From Porphyromonadaceae bacterium UBA7332 (GTDB lineage: Bacteria; Bacteroidota; Bacteroidia; Bacteroidales; UBA7332), in assembly GCA_002471225.1 (NCBI GenBank), contig DKPO01000033.1, positions 149,397-177,623 on the forward strand: a DNA stretch of 28,227 nt. The letters run 5' to 3'. Position 1 is the first letter of the stretch, and the number at the start of each line of letters is the position of its first letter. The position numbers were made by a program, and so were the translations under genes. Below the pieces are notes generated by a model. That model saw only the letters and a list, made by a program, of their open reading frames with translations. It did no database searches and was not told the origin of the DNA. Shown piece by piece: positions 15,834 to 24,866 of this stretch.

Positions 15834-17747
15834 ATGTTTCAGATAAAAAGATTATACAGGTTCATTTTAGAAACGTTCCTGCCTATTTTTTTGATGACTT
15901 TTTTAATCTCTACATTTATCTTGCTGATGCAGTTTTTGTGGAGGTATATTGATGAGTTAGTTGGTAAGGGATTATCGTTTAGAGTTCTTGCTGAATTCTT
16001 TTTTTATTCGGCACTATCCTTAATTCCTATGGCATTACCGTTAGCTACTTTGCTGGCTTCGTTAATGACATTTGGTAATATGGGAGAACGATTGGAGCTA
16101 CTGGCTATGAAAGCTGCAGGTATTCCTTTGATTCGGATTATGTTGCCATTAATTATTTTTGTCAGTAGTATTTGTACGTTCTCTTTCTTTTATCAGAACT
16201 ATGCTAATCCGAAAGTTCAAGTGAAAATGTATACTTTATTGTATGCAATGAAGCAGAAATCACCGGAGCTGGATATACCAGAAGCTACGTTTTATGATCA
16301 GATTGAAGGGTTTAACCTGTACGTGACGAAAAAAAACAGAGATACAGGTCTTTTATATGATGTAATGGTATATGATTACTCAAACGGGTTTGAAAATGCC
16401 CGTGTAATTGTAGCTGATTCTGCCAAATTAGAAACAACAGTAGATAAAAAAGCATTGTTTTTCACCTTATGGAGTGGTGAAAGTTTTGAGAATTTACAGA
16501 AGCAGCGGTCGTCATATAATAACGTGCCGTATCGTCGGGAGAACTTTTCAAAGAAAACTTTTTTGATTGAGTTTGATGCCAATTTTAATCGAATGGATGA
16601 GTCTTTTATGTCCAGTCAATATATTGGTAAAGACCTGGAAGAATTGAAACGTACTGCAGATTCATTGACTGTAATAGGCGACAGTATAGAGAAAATGAAC
16701 TCTAAGGCTTTGTTGTTCGGAACTCCTTTAATTATTGCGAGCGATCGTATTCGTTCAAAAAATGATTCCTCGATGACTTCGGAAGATAAAGAGAAGCTTA
16801 TGGCTTTTAAAGCAGTTGATACAGACTCTGTTTTAGCTAAAATGCTTACAGATGAAAAGCGTCAATTATACTATACTGCGAAATCATTAGCAAATTCTCG
16901 TAAACAAGATATAGAGTATCGGGGTTATTCTTATACGGATACAAAAAAATCGATAAACCGACATCGATTGGAATGGCATAGGAAATTTTCTCTGGCATTT
17001 GCATGTCTGGTGTTTTTCTTTATCGGAGCACCATTAGGTGCCATTATTCGTAAAGGAGGACTAGGGATGCCAGCTGTATTGTCAGTATTCCTGTTTATAT
17101 TCTATTATATAATAGACAATACAGGCTATAAGTTTGCCAGAGATGGTGTGATGCCTCCTTATCAGGGTATGTGGTTGAGTACTGCTGTTTTAATTCCGTT
17201 AGGAGTTTTCCTTACTTATAAAGCAGTGAAAGATTCGACTATTATGAGTGGGGATCTTTATACAAACTTCCTGAAAAAATTATTTGGTAAACGTGGAGTA
17301 CGTGAATTGAATAAAAAAGAAGTTGTAATCAATGTGGCAGATATGGCAAAGGTTCGATCAATGTTAGGAGAACTAGATGACTCAATCGCTTTGTTTATGA
17401 AGGATGCATCCAAGCCTGGAAATTTCAGCTACTTTAATTTATGGGCAAAAGGAGATAATTTCACAGCTGTTGCTCACATCTCCGGATTGATAGAGTCAAT
17501 TGTAGAGGAATTGCTTAATTCAGAAGATAGTGCGTTTTTCTATAAGATATCAGAGTATCCTGTTTTGCAGATTGAAAAGATGCATATTATTCCGAAGAAT
17601 AAATATATCCGATGGTTTTTGGGTATTATTTTCCCGATAGGTATAGTAATTTATATCTTTGCACTGATTCAAAGAAAGGTTTTGAAAAGCGATTTACAGA
17701 ATATATCGCGAATCAATGCCGAAATATCAAACTTGATAAAAAAATAA
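15834..17747 (+). CDS. LptF/LptG (YjgP/YjgQ) family LPS export permease, extended
   Basis: A 637-residue inner-membrane protein of the YjgP/YjgQ family, the permease through which LptB-driven LPS leaves the membrane. Helices are visible at about 13-36, 53-77 and 100-120, then a periplasmic domain, then 387-405, 414-430 and 447-463. The coupling-helix region after TM2 reads FGNMGERLELLAMKAAGIP, the typical family motif. At 637 residues it is far longer than E. coli LptF or LptG (about 360). The excess comes from a charged insert before TM4 (about 260-380) and a C-terminal part of about 170 residues with a seventh hydrophobic segment (594-612). Whether it should be called LptF or LptG is not settled by sequence. 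It lies 24 bases after ugd and 24 before ribBA. Confidence 0.9.
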   Translation: MFQIKRLYRFILETFLPIFLMTFLISTFILLMQFLWRYIDELVGKGLSFRVLAEFFFYSALSLIPMALPLATLLASLMTFGNMGERLELLAMKAAGIPLIRIMLPLIIFVSSICTFSFFYQNYANPKVQVKMYTLLYAMKQKSPELDIPEATFYDQIEGFNLYVTKKNRDTGLLYDVMVYDYSNGFENARVIVADSAKLETTVDKKALFFTLWSGESFENLQKQRSSYNNVPYRRENFSKKTFLIEFDANFNRMDESFMSSQYIGKDLEELKRTADSLTVIGDSIEKMNSKALLFGTPLIIASDRIRSKNDSSMTSEDKEKLMAFKAVDTDSVLAKMLTDEKRQLYYTAKSLANSRKQDIEYRGYSYTDTKKSINRHRLEWHRKFSLAFACLVFFFIGAPLGAIIRKGGLGMPAVLSVFLFIFYYIIDNTGYKFARDGVMPPYQGMWLSTAVLIPLGVFLTYKAVKDSTIMSGDLYTNFLKKLFGKRGVRELNKKEVVINVADMAKVRSMLGELDDSIALFMKDASKPGNFSYFNLWAKGDNFTAVAHISGLIESIVEELLNSEDSAFFYKISEYPVLQIEKMHIIPKNKYIRWFLGIIFPIGIVIYIFALIQRKVLKSDLQNISRINAEISNLIKK

Positions 17748-17771
17748 TCGTTTAAATTAAATACTACTTAA

Positions 17772-18980
17772 ATGTTTAAGCTCAATACAATAGAAGAGGC
17801 TATTGAAGATATCAAAGCCGGTAAATTGATCATTGTTGTTGATGATGAGGATCGTGAGAACGAGGGCGATTTTATTGCTGCATCTGAGTTAATCACTCCG
17901 GAGAAAATTAATTTTATGGCGACACACGGCCGTGGTTTGATCTGTTGTGCATTAACGGAAAAAAGATGTGAAGAGCTGGAATTAGATTTGATGGTTACTG
18001 GAAACACAGCGTTACATGCGACTCCGTTTACTGTATCTATTGACTTGTTAGGTCAGGGGTGTTCGACTGGTATCTCTGCTTCGGATAGAGCTAAAACGAT
18101 TCAGGCTATTACAAAATCTGAAACAAAACCGTCTGACTTTGGACGTCCGGGACACATATTCCCATTGAGAGCCAGAGAAAAAGGTGTTTTAAGAAGAGCA
18201 GGGCACACAGAAGCCGCTGTAGATTTAGCTCGTTTAGCTGGATTGTATCCGTCAGGTGTTCTTGTGGAAATCATGAATGAAGATGGTACAATGGCGCGCT
18301 TACCGCAATTAATGGATGTTGCTAAAAAATTTGATATGAAAATTATCTCAGTAGCAGCATTAATTCGTTACTTGTTGAAGCGAGAGTCATTGATCGAAAA
18401 AGGCGAAGAAGTGTCAATGCCTACAGCTTATGGCGATTTTAGATTAATACCTTTCAAACAAAAATCCAATGGATTAGAGCATATTGCTTTGATTAAAGGT
18501 TCTTGGGATGAAAATGAACCTATTTTGGTTCGAATGCATTCTTCATGTATGACCGGTGATATTTTTGGAAGTCAGCGTTGCGAATGTGGTGAGCAGCTTC
18601 ATAAAGCGATGATGGCTATTGAGAAAGAAGGAAAAGGAGCTATTATTTATATGAATCAGGAAGGTAGGGGTATTGGTCTTATGAATAAGATCAAAGCCTA
18701 TAAACTTCAGGAACAAGGCTTAGATACTGTAGATGCTAATTTGCATCTTGGATTTAAAGCTGATGAACGTGATTATGGAGTCGGAGCTTCTATTATGCAT
18801 GAATTGGGCATAAAAAAAATAAGATTGATGACTAATAATCCAATCAAACGTGTAGGTTTGGAAGGATATGGTTTGGAGATTGTCGAGAATGTTCCAATCG
18901 AAGTAAAAGTAAATGAGCATAACGAAAAATATATGAAGACCAAAAAAGAACGTATGGGGCATGATCTTCATAATATTTAA
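17772..18980 (+). CDS. ribBA: bifunctional DHBP synthase / GTP cyclohydrolase II
   Basis: A 402-residue fusion for the two entry reactions of riboflavin synthesis. Residues 1 to about 205 are 3,4-dihydroxy-2-butanone-4-phosphate synthase, with the acidic motif DDEDRENEGDF (about 24-34), THGRGLIC, GCSTGISASDRA and GHTEAAVDLARLAG. Residues from about 207 to the end are GTP cyclohydrolase II, with the zinc cysteines in HSSCMTGDIFGSQRCECG, and NQEGRGIGLMNKI. Both halves appear complete. It follows the permease by 24 bases and precedes tatA by 14, so it is most likely expressed with the ugd operon. No FMN riboswitch-like leader is possible in so short a gap. Confidence 0.96.
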   Translation: MFKLNTIEEAIEDIKAGKLIIVVDDEDRENEGDFIAASELITPEKINFMATHGRGLICCALTEKRCEELELDLMVTGNTALHATPFTVSIDLLGQGCSTGISASDRAKTIQAITKSETKPSDFGRPGHIFPLRAREKGVLRRAGHTEAAVDLARLAGLYPSGVLVEIMNEDGTMARLPQLMDVAKKFDMKIISVAALIRYLLKRESLIEKGEEVSMPTAYGDFRLIPFKQKSNGLEHIALIKGSWDENEPILVRMHSSCMTGDIFGSQRCECGEQLHKAMMAIEKEGKGAIIYMNQEGRGIGLMNKIKAYKLQEQGLDTVDANLHLGFKADERDYGVGASIMHELGIKKIRLMTNNPIKRVGLEGYGLEIVENVPIEVKVNEHNEKYMKTKKERMGHDLHNI

Positions 18981-18994
18981 TTCAAAAAACAGAT

Positions 18995-19198
18995 ATGATG
19001 GGAAACACATTACTTTTTCTGAATAATTTCGGTACCGGTGAGATAATAATTATTGTTTTCGCCATATTGCTTTTGTTCGGAGGCAAAAAAATTCCTGAAC
19101 TGATGAAAGGTTTAGGTAAAGGTGTCAGAAGTTTTAAAGAAGGAATAAAAGGGATTGAAGACGAGCTTGATATGGATGATAAAGATCCTAAAAAGTAA
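18995..19198 (+). CDS. tatA: Sec-independent translocase subunit TatA
   Basis: A 67-residue protein that forms the variable-size pore of the twin-arginine pathway for folded proteins. The membrane helix spans about residues 15-30 (GEIIIIVFAILLLFGG). It is followed by the hinge GGKKIPEL, an amphipathic helix (MKGLGKGVRSFKEGIKG) and an acidic tail rich in Asp and Lys. Two consecutive ATG codons start the frame at 18995 and 18998, and either could be used. It begins 14 bases after ribBA. A hairpin separates it from tatC. No tatB is present, in line with the minimal TatAC systems of Bacteroidetes. Confidence 0.93.
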   Translation: MMGNTLLFLNNFGTGEIIIIVFAILLLFGGKKIPELMKGLGKGVRSFKEGIKGIEDELDMDDKDPKK

Positions 19199-19234
19199 GT
19201 GATCCGTTACTAAAGTATACATAAGAAATGAGTT

Positions 19235-19281
19235 GAGATAATGTATGTCTGATAGTCAGCGTATATTATCTCTTCTTGTTC
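19235..19281 (+). terminator. hairpin between tatA and tatC
   Basis: An 8-bp stem (19235-19242 with 19265-19272) extends by six further pairs including wobbles, enclosing a loop of about 10 nt. It is followed by the T-rich TTCTTGTTC. It lies 37 bases after tatA and 35 before tatC. It may act as a partial terminator or as an mRNA-stabilising structure setting more TatA than TatC. Confidence 0.55.
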
Positions 19282-19306
19282 AATATAATCAAATTTTATC
19301 AATAGC

Positions 19307-20092
19307 ATGGAGAATGAAATGTCATTTTGGGATCATTTGGATGAATTACGGGGAGTGATTTTCCGCTCTTTGATTTTTGTAGCAGTATTAATGATCCTGT
19401 TCTTTATATTTATGCCGGAAATTTTTAATAATATCATATTAGCACCTTGTCGTCCGGATTTTATTTTATATGAGTGGTTATGCGGGCTTAATCAATTATT
19501 ACATGGGATTTTACCCGATTTCTGTGGAGAAACTTTTCATGTGAAATTGATTAATATCAAACTGGCCTCACAGTTTATGACACATATGACAACATCTTTC
19601 TCTTTAGGCCTTTTGTTTTCTTTTCCCTTTGTATTATATCAGCTATGGGGATTTATATCACCAGCATTATATTCTCATGAGAAAAAAGGTGTAGCTTTTG
19701 CTTTTGTTTTTGGGAATATATTGTTCGTATTAGGAGTGTTTGTAGGTTATATAGTGGTTTTTCCATTAACTCTACGTTTTCTGATTCAATATGAATTGAG
19801 CCCATTGATTGAAAATCAGCTCTCACTAGACTCGTATATGAGTAATTTTATAACGATGATTTTCCTGATGGGGGTATTCTTTGAATTACCTCTATTGTCA
19901 ATGTTTTTGTCTAAGATTGGTGTACTTAAACGTTCTTTCTTTAATACATATCGCCGTCATGCTATAGTTTTGACGTTGATTGTGGCAGCATTCATTACAC
20001 CGTCGGGAGATCCATTTACTTTACTGGTAGTATTCTTCCCATTGTATATGTTATGGGAGTTGAGTGCTATATTTGTAAAGAAAGATTCGTAA
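19307..20092 (+). CDS. tatC: Sec-independent translocase subunit TatC
   Basis: A 261-residue polytopic membrane protein that recognises twin-arginine signal peptides and recruits TatA. The cytoplasmic N-terminus has the family motif SFWDHLDELRG. Hydrophobic segments follow at about 17-38, 90-110, 120-150 and onward, consistent with six helices. The signal-peptide loop reads FVLYQLWGFISPALYSHEKKG, close to E. coli TatC. The TPSGDPFT motif before the last helices is intact. It lacks a strong promoter match in the 108-base gap after tatA, so expression by read-through from tatA is plausible. Some 88 bases follow before the Crp/Fnr gene. Confidence 0.95.
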   Translation: MENEMSFWDHLDELRGVIFRSLIFVAVLMILFFIFMPEIFNNIILAPCRPDFILYEWLCGLNQLLHGILPDFCGETFHVKLINIKLASQFMTHMTTSFSLGLLFSFPFVLYQLWGFISPALYSHEKKGVAFAFVFGNILFVLGVFVGYIVVFPLTLRFLIQYELSPLIENQLSLDSYMSNFITMIFLMGVFFELPLLSMFLSKIGVLKRSFFNTYRRHAIVLTLIVAAFITPSGDPFTLLVVFFPLYMLWELSAIFVKKDS

Positions 20093-20117
20093 AAGATGAA
20101 AAAAAAGAAGTGAATAG

Positions 20118-20147
20118 TTTGATGAAATAAAAAAAAGAATAAATTTG
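20118..20147 (+). promoter_or_regulatory. promoter of the Crp/Fnr-family gene
   Basis: TTTG at 20118-20121 and TAAATTTG at 20140-20147, separated by 18 bases, both match the Bacteroidetes consensus. The ATG at 20180 lies 32 bases further on. Confidence 0.6.
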
Positions 20148-20179
20148 TGCTATTAAACAGCTTTTTATAGCAGAGAAAT

Positions 20180-20878
20180 ATGATATCAAAGAAAACAACC
20201 GTAGACTTAGCTGATGCTATACCTGATATTTGGAATGCACTGAGTGCTGATGAAAGACTCCTTCTGCAGGACTCTTATCAGGTACACACGTTCAAGAAAA
20301 ACGAAATTATCCACGGAGAGGGTGAGCGTCCGATTTGTATGATGTGTCTTTATAGAGGGAAGGTTAAAATCTATAAAGAAGGTGTAGGAGGGAGGAATCA
20401 AATAATGAGAATGATTCGTCCCGGACAATATTTTGCTTATCGTGCTGCTTTTGCAGATGAAGATTATTTGACTGCTGCAGCTGCTTTTGAAGCGGCTACA
20501 GTTGTTTATTTACCTTTGCATGTTATGCGATCTCTTGTAGTGAGAAATAATAATCTTGCTATGTTTTTTATACGTTTACTTGCTGTTGATTTAGGTATAT
20601 CGGATTCTCGGACAGTGAATCTTACCCAAAAACATATTCGTGGACGTTTGGCAGAAGCATTATTGTTTTTACTTGAAAATTACGGATTGGAGGATGATAG
20701 AGCAACGATAGCTATTTATCTTTCACGTGAGGATTTAGCTAGTCTTTCTAATATGACAACTTCTAATGCAATCCGTACATTAACGATCTTCAGTAATGAA
20801 GGTTTAATAGCCGTTGATGGCAGAAAAATCAGGTTATTAGATATTGATCAGTTAAAACGCGTAAGTAAGCATGGTTAA
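20180..20878 (+). CDS. Crp/Fnr-family transcriptional regulator
   Basis: A 232-residue regulator. Residues about 20-150 form the cyclic-nucleotide-binding-type beta roll (FKKNEIIHGEGERP, YRGKVKIYKEG, IRPGQYFAYRAAF). A linker helix and a winged helix-turn-helix (about 165-222, with YLSREDLASLSNMTTSNAIRT as its core, broken here only by reading) complete it. The effector cannot be named: the arginine and glutamate pair that holds cAMP in E. coli Crp is not clearly present. The four-cysteine iron-sulfur pattern of Fnr is absent too; only Cys in RPICMMC is seen. Its promoter is just upstream. An inverted repeat 70 bases after its stop could be its terminator or an operator. Confidence 0.9.
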   Translation: MISKKTTVDLADAIPDIWNALSADERLLLQDSYQVHTFKKNEIIHGEGERPICMMCLYRGKVKIYKEGVGGRNQIMRMIRPGQYFAYRAAFADEDYLTAAAAFEAATVVYLPLHVMRSLVVRNNNLAMFFIRLLAVDLGISDSRTVNLTQKHIRGRLAEALLFLLENYGLEDDRATIAIYLSREDLASLSNMTTSNAIRTLTIFSNEGLIAVDGRKIRLLDIDQLKRVSKHG

Positions 20879-20947
20879 GGTGTTCTTTATCAGATTTTAA
20901 ATAAACGTTTAAATATAAACTATTTAAGAACTTTTGTTCTTTAAAAC

Positions 20948-20991
20948 GCAGAGATACAAAGAGAAATGAGAAAACCCTTTGTATCTTTGCG
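20948..20991. repeat. inverted repeat over the lytic transglycosylase -7 element
   Basis: Arms of 15 bases (20948-20962 and 20977-20991) are complementary except for one position, with a 14-base spacer. The right arm contains TATCTTTG (20982-20989), an exact Bacteroidetes -7 match 40 bases before the next gene. No TTTG is found at the right distance upstream. As RNA the structure could terminate the regulator gene, though the following T run is short (TTTGTTG). As DNA it could be an operator. Confidence 0.5.
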
Positions 20992-21028
20992 TTTGTTGTA
21001 TAGTAGAACTAAACTAAAATAGTGCAAA

Positions 21029-22000
21029 ATGAAAAAATATATATGGAGCATAGCCACATTGATAGTGGCAGGAGTAACAGTAGGAGTCTTGGTGTCAGGT
21101 AAGGATGTGTCAAAGGCAAAGAAAGAAAAAATGCTTGTATCGACAGTTACTTCTTTTCCTGATATTCCTGAAAAAGTAAATTTTGCTGGAGAACAAGTTG
21201 ATCTTACACGTTATGATGCATATGAGCGTTTCGATCGGGAGTTGTCCGGATTTACTTATTTACACTCTACAACGGGAATGCTTATTAAAAGAGCGAATCG
21301 CTTTTTCCCGATTATTGTACCTATATTAAAAAAGAATGGAATTCCGGAGGATTTTAAATATTTAGCTGTTATAGAGAGTAGTCTTAACCCCAGAGCTATT
21401 TCCGGAGCAAAAGCAGGAGGGATGTGGCAGATAATGCCTGCAACGGGTAAGGAATACGGATTAGAAATTAATGACAGTATTGATGAACGCTATCATGTTG
21501 AAAAATCGACAGAGGCAGCTTGCCGGTATTTGAAAAAAGCATATGATAAATATGGTAATTGGGCTCTTGTAGCAGCTTCTTATAATGGAGGTATGGGGCG
21601 CATATCTAAAGAATTATCGAACCAGGATGTGGATACATTCTTCGATATGTGGCTTACAGAAGAGACTCAACGCTATGTGTATCGATTATTGGCAATTAAG
21701 CAGATCTTTTCAGCACCGTATCAATATGGATTTGTATTGAAAAGTGATCAGCTTTACAAACCTATAGAAACAAAAGTATTGCCAATCGATACAACTGTGA
21801 CATCTTTGGTAAACATTGCAAAGGATAATAATGTTACTTATGGACAGCTTAAAGAATTTAATCCGTGGATTCGAGGTAGAGGCATACCAAATAAAAGTGG
21901 AAAAAGATATGAGTTGTTAGTTCCTCTTCAAGAGGATATGTATTACGGGAAATCAAATCCTGTTGTTTTCGAAAATCAATGGGTGATTGACAGAGATTAA
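21029..22000 (+). CDS. GH23 lytic transglycosylase, MltD-like
   Basis: A 323-residue exported enzyme that cleaves peptidoglycan glycan strands with formation of 1,6-anhydro-muramic acid. The N-terminus has a basic start (MKKY) and a hydrophobic stretch (about 5-23) that acts as a signal peptide or membrane anchor; there is no lipobox cysteine. The catalytic domain holds Glu116 in YLAVIESSLNPRA, then GMWQIMPATGKEYGL and ALVAASYNGGMGRI, the classic family sequence. After about residue 260 a weak LysM-like segment (VNIAKDNNVTYGQLKEFNPW) may bind the cell wall. E. coli MltD has two clear LysM repeats, so this is a shorter relative. It ends 16 bases before uvrA. Confidence 0.9.
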   Translation: MKKYIWSIATLIVAGVTVGVLVSGKDVSKAKKEKMLVSTVTSFPDIPEKVNFAGEQVDLTRYDAYERFDRELSGFTYLHSTTGMLIKRANRFFPIIVPILKKNGIPEDFKYLAVIESSLNPRAISGAKAGGMWQIMPATGKEYGLEINDSIDERYHVEKSTEAACRYLKKAYDKYGNWALVAASYNGGMGRISKELSNQDVDTFFDMWLTEETQRYVYRLLAIKQIFSAPYQYGFVLKSDQLYKPIETKVLPIDTTVTSLVNIAKDNNVTYGQLKEFNPWIRGRGIPNKSGKRYELLVPLQEDMYYGKSNPVVFENQWVIDRD

Positions 22001-22016
22001 AAGAGATATTCTTTAA

Positions 22017-24833
22017 ATGAAAGAAACAGATAAAATCAGTGTACAAGGTGCACGCGTACATAATTTAAAAAACATAGATATCGACATACCTCGCAATGCT
22101 CTTACTGTAATTACCGGTTTAAGTGGTAGTGGAAAATCTTCACTAGCTTTTGATACGATTTTTGCAGAAGGACAGCGTCGGTATATTGAAACATTTTCTT
22201 CCTATGCCCGAAACTTTTTAGGGAATATGGAACGTCCTGATGTTGATAAAATAACAGGATTGAGTCCGGTCATCTCTATAGAACAAAAAACGACTAATAA
22301 GAATCCTCGTTCTACTGTAGGGACAACAACCGAAATTTATGACTTCTTTCGTCTGTTATATGCTCGTGCAGGTGAGGCTTTTTCATATAATACAGGAGAG
22401 CTGATGGTGAAATATACAGAGGAGCAGATCTTTGATCTGATTCTTCAGCGCTATCAGGGTAAGAAGATTATACTATTATCTCCTTTGGTAAGAAACAGGA
22501 AAGGGCACTACAAAGAACTATTTGAGAATTTACGTAAAAAAGGATACCTTAATGTCCGGGTGGATGGTGAATTACGTGAGATTCTTCCTAATATGATGCT
22601 TGATCGTTATAAGATTCATAGTGTCGAGCTTGTAGTAGATAAAATCCTTGTTAATGGAAAAGATGAAAGACGATTAAAAGATAGTATACGGACAGCCATG
22701 AAACAGGGTGATGGCTTAATGTTAATACTGGATGTCGATACAAACGAAGTAAGACATTATAGTCGTCGTTTAATGTGCCCGACTACGGGTCTATCCTATG
22801 CAGAGCCTTCTCCACATAACTTTTCTTTTAATTCGCCTCATGGTGCATGTAAAAAGTGTAAAGGATTAGGATATGTTAATCAGATAGATAAAGATAAAAT
22901 AGTTCCGGATCCTAAGCTTAGCGTATATCAGGGTGGTTTGGCTCCTCTTGGTAAATACAGGAATACAATGATATTCTGGCAAATAGAAGCTATTCTCGAA
23001 AATAATGGGTATACAATCAAAACGCCACTTTCTGAAGTTGATAATGAGACCTTTGATGATATAATCAACGGGACACAGGAGAAACTGACATTCAAAAATC
23101 AGGCATTAGGATCAACAAACCTGTTGATGCCTTATGAAGGGTTAGGGCGATATATAGAACTATTGCAGGAAAGTGAGTCTTCAGCTTCAGCTCAGAAATG
23201 GGCTAATCAGTTTGTGAAGACAGCTTGTTGTGATGAGTGTGGTGGTAACAGGCTTCAAAAAGAATTCTTATACTATCGTATAGGAGGTAAGAATATTGCT
23301 GAACTGGCCGAAATGGATATCTCTGATTTGGTTGCATTTTTAGAAAATATCGAGGATCGTATGTCCGATAAACAACGCAAAATAGCGGGAGAGATATTAA
23401 AAGAGATTCGAAGTCGATTGAGCTTTTTATTGGACGTAGGTTTAGATTATCTAACACTAAATAGAGCATCACAGACACTATCCGGTGGAGAGAGTCAGCG
23501 TATTCGTCTGGCTACACAAATCGGATCACAATTAGTCAACGTGCTGTATATTTTAGATGAGCCGAGTATAGGACTTCATCAACGCGATAATGTACGACTT
23601 ATTAATTCTCTTAAGCAATTACGAGATACAGGAAATAGTGTCATTGTCGTTGAGCATGATAAAGATATGATGATGGCTGCTGATTATGTCGTAGATATGG
23701 GACCTAAAGCCGGTAGACTGGGCGGTGAAGTTGTATATGCAGGTACACCTGAAGATATGCTTAAAAGCAATACACTTACAACGCAGTATCTGAATGGAAC
23801 CAGAAAGATAGAAATACCGGAACGTCGTAAAGGTAATGGTAAGTCAATTAAGCTTTTCGGAGCTACGGGGCATAATCTTAAGAATGTAACGGTAAGCTTT
23901 CCTTTGGGCAAATTGATTTGTGTTACTGGTGTATCAGGCAGTGGAAAGTCCAGTCTGATCAATGGAACACTTTATCCTATTATATCTCAGAAATTCTATA
24001 ATTCTCTGAAAGATCCTCTGCCTTATAAAAAGATTGAAGGATTAGATAATATAGACAAGATAATAAATGTGGATCAATCTCCGTTAGGACGTACACCGCG
24101 ATCTAACCCTGCTACTTATACAGGTGTATTTAGTGATATTCGTAACCTATTTGTATCCTTACCCGAAGCGAAGATGCGTGGATATAAGCCCGGAAGGTTT
24201 TCTTTTAATGTAGCCGGCGGGCGCTGCGAAGTATGTTCAGGTAATGGTTACAAGACAATTGAAATGAACTTCCTGCCTGATGTGCTTGTTCCTTGTGAAG
24301 AGTGTCATGGCAAACGATATAACCGCGAAACACTTGAAGTAAGATATAAAGGTAAATCGATAGCAGATGTATTGGATATGACCATAAATCAGGCTGTTGA
24401 TTTCTTTGAGAATATACCGTCTATTCTTAAGCGAATCAAAGTGCTTCAGGAAGTCGGTTTAGGTTATATTAAATTAGGCCAGCCATCAACGACTCTTTCC
24501 GGAGGAGAGAGTCAGCGTGTAAAACTGGCAACAGAACTGGCAAAGAGAGATACCGGTAAGACTTTATATGTTTTGGATGAACCAACAACAGGTCTTCATT
24601 TTGAAGATATCAGAGTCTTAATGAATGTAATAAACCGATTGGTGGATAAAGGAAATACGGTTATTATAATTGAGCATAATTTAGATGTAATTAAATGCGC
24701 TGATCATATAATCGATATGGGTCCTGAAGGTGGAAAAGGTGGAGGAATGGTATTGTGCGAAGGTACTCCTGAAAAGATAGTAAAACAAAAGGAAACATTT
24801 ACGACACACTTTTTAAAAGAAGAATTGAAGTAA
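22017..24833 (+). CDS. uvrA: UvrA excinuclease ATPase (second paralog)
   Basis: A 938-residue UvrA with two complete ABC modules: GLSGSGKSS (34-42) and GVSGSGKSS (near 638), and LSGGESQR signatures near 488 and 827. The C-terminal zinc module has CEVC at 737 and CEEC at 760 around the conserved TIEMNFLPDVLVPCEEC segment, very like E. coli UvrA. The opening ISVQGARVHNLKNIDIDIPR and GLSPVISIEQK also agree with the E. coli protein. The first zinc site is partial: CPTT replaces the first CxxC, whereas CKKC is kept. The UvrB-binding insertion after RLLYARAGEAFS is present. It starts 16 bases after the lytic transglycosylase gene, so it is probably co-transcribed with it. No terminator hairpin is evident after it. 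Confidence 0.93.
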   Translation: MKETDKISVQGARVHNLKNIDIDIPRNALTVITGLSGSGKSSLAFDTIFAEGQRRYIETFSSYARNFLGNMERPDVDKITGLSPVISIEQKTTNKNPRSTVGTTTEIYDFFRLLYARAGEAFSYNTGELMVKYTEEQIFDLILQRYQGKKIILLSPLVRNRKGHYKELFENLRKKGYLNVRVDGELREILPNMMLDRYKIHSVELVVDKILVNGKDERRLKDSIRTAMKQGDGLMLILDVDTNEVRHYSRRLMCPTTGLSYAEPSPHNFSFNSPHGACKKCKGLGYVNQIDKDKIVPDPKLSVYQGGLAPLGKYRNTMIFWQIEAILENNGYTIKTPLSEVDNETFDDIINGTQEKLTFKNQALGSTNLLMPYEGLGRYIELLQESESSASAQKWANQFVKTACCDECGGNRLQKEFLYYRIGGKNIAELAEMDISDLVAFLENIEDRMSDKQRKIAGEILKEIRSRLSFLLDVGLDYLTLNRASQTLSGGESQRIRLATQIGSQLVNVLYILDEPSIGLHQRDNVRLINSLKQLRDTGNSVIVVEHDKDMMMAADYVVDMGPKAGRLGGEVVYAGTPEDMLKSNTLTTQYLNGTRKIEIPERRKGNGKSIKLFGATGHNLKNVTVSFPLGKLICVTGVSGSGKSSLINGTLYPIISQKFYNSLKDPLPYKKIEGLDNIDKIINVDQSPLGRTPRSNPATYTGVFSDIRNLFVSLPEAKMRGYKPGRFSFNVAGGRCEVCSGNGYKTIEMNFLPDVLVPCEECHGKRYNRETLEVRYKGKSIADVLDMTINQAVDFFENIPSILKRIKVLQEVGLGYIKLGQPSTTLSGGESQRVKLATELAKRDTGKTLYVLDEPTTGLHFEDIRVLMNVINRLVDKGNTVIIIEHNLDVIKCADHIIDMGPEGGKGGGMVLCEGTPEKIVKQKETFTTHFLKEELK

Positions 24834-24866
24834 GTTTTTCCACTTATAAATAAAAAAGCATGAGTA

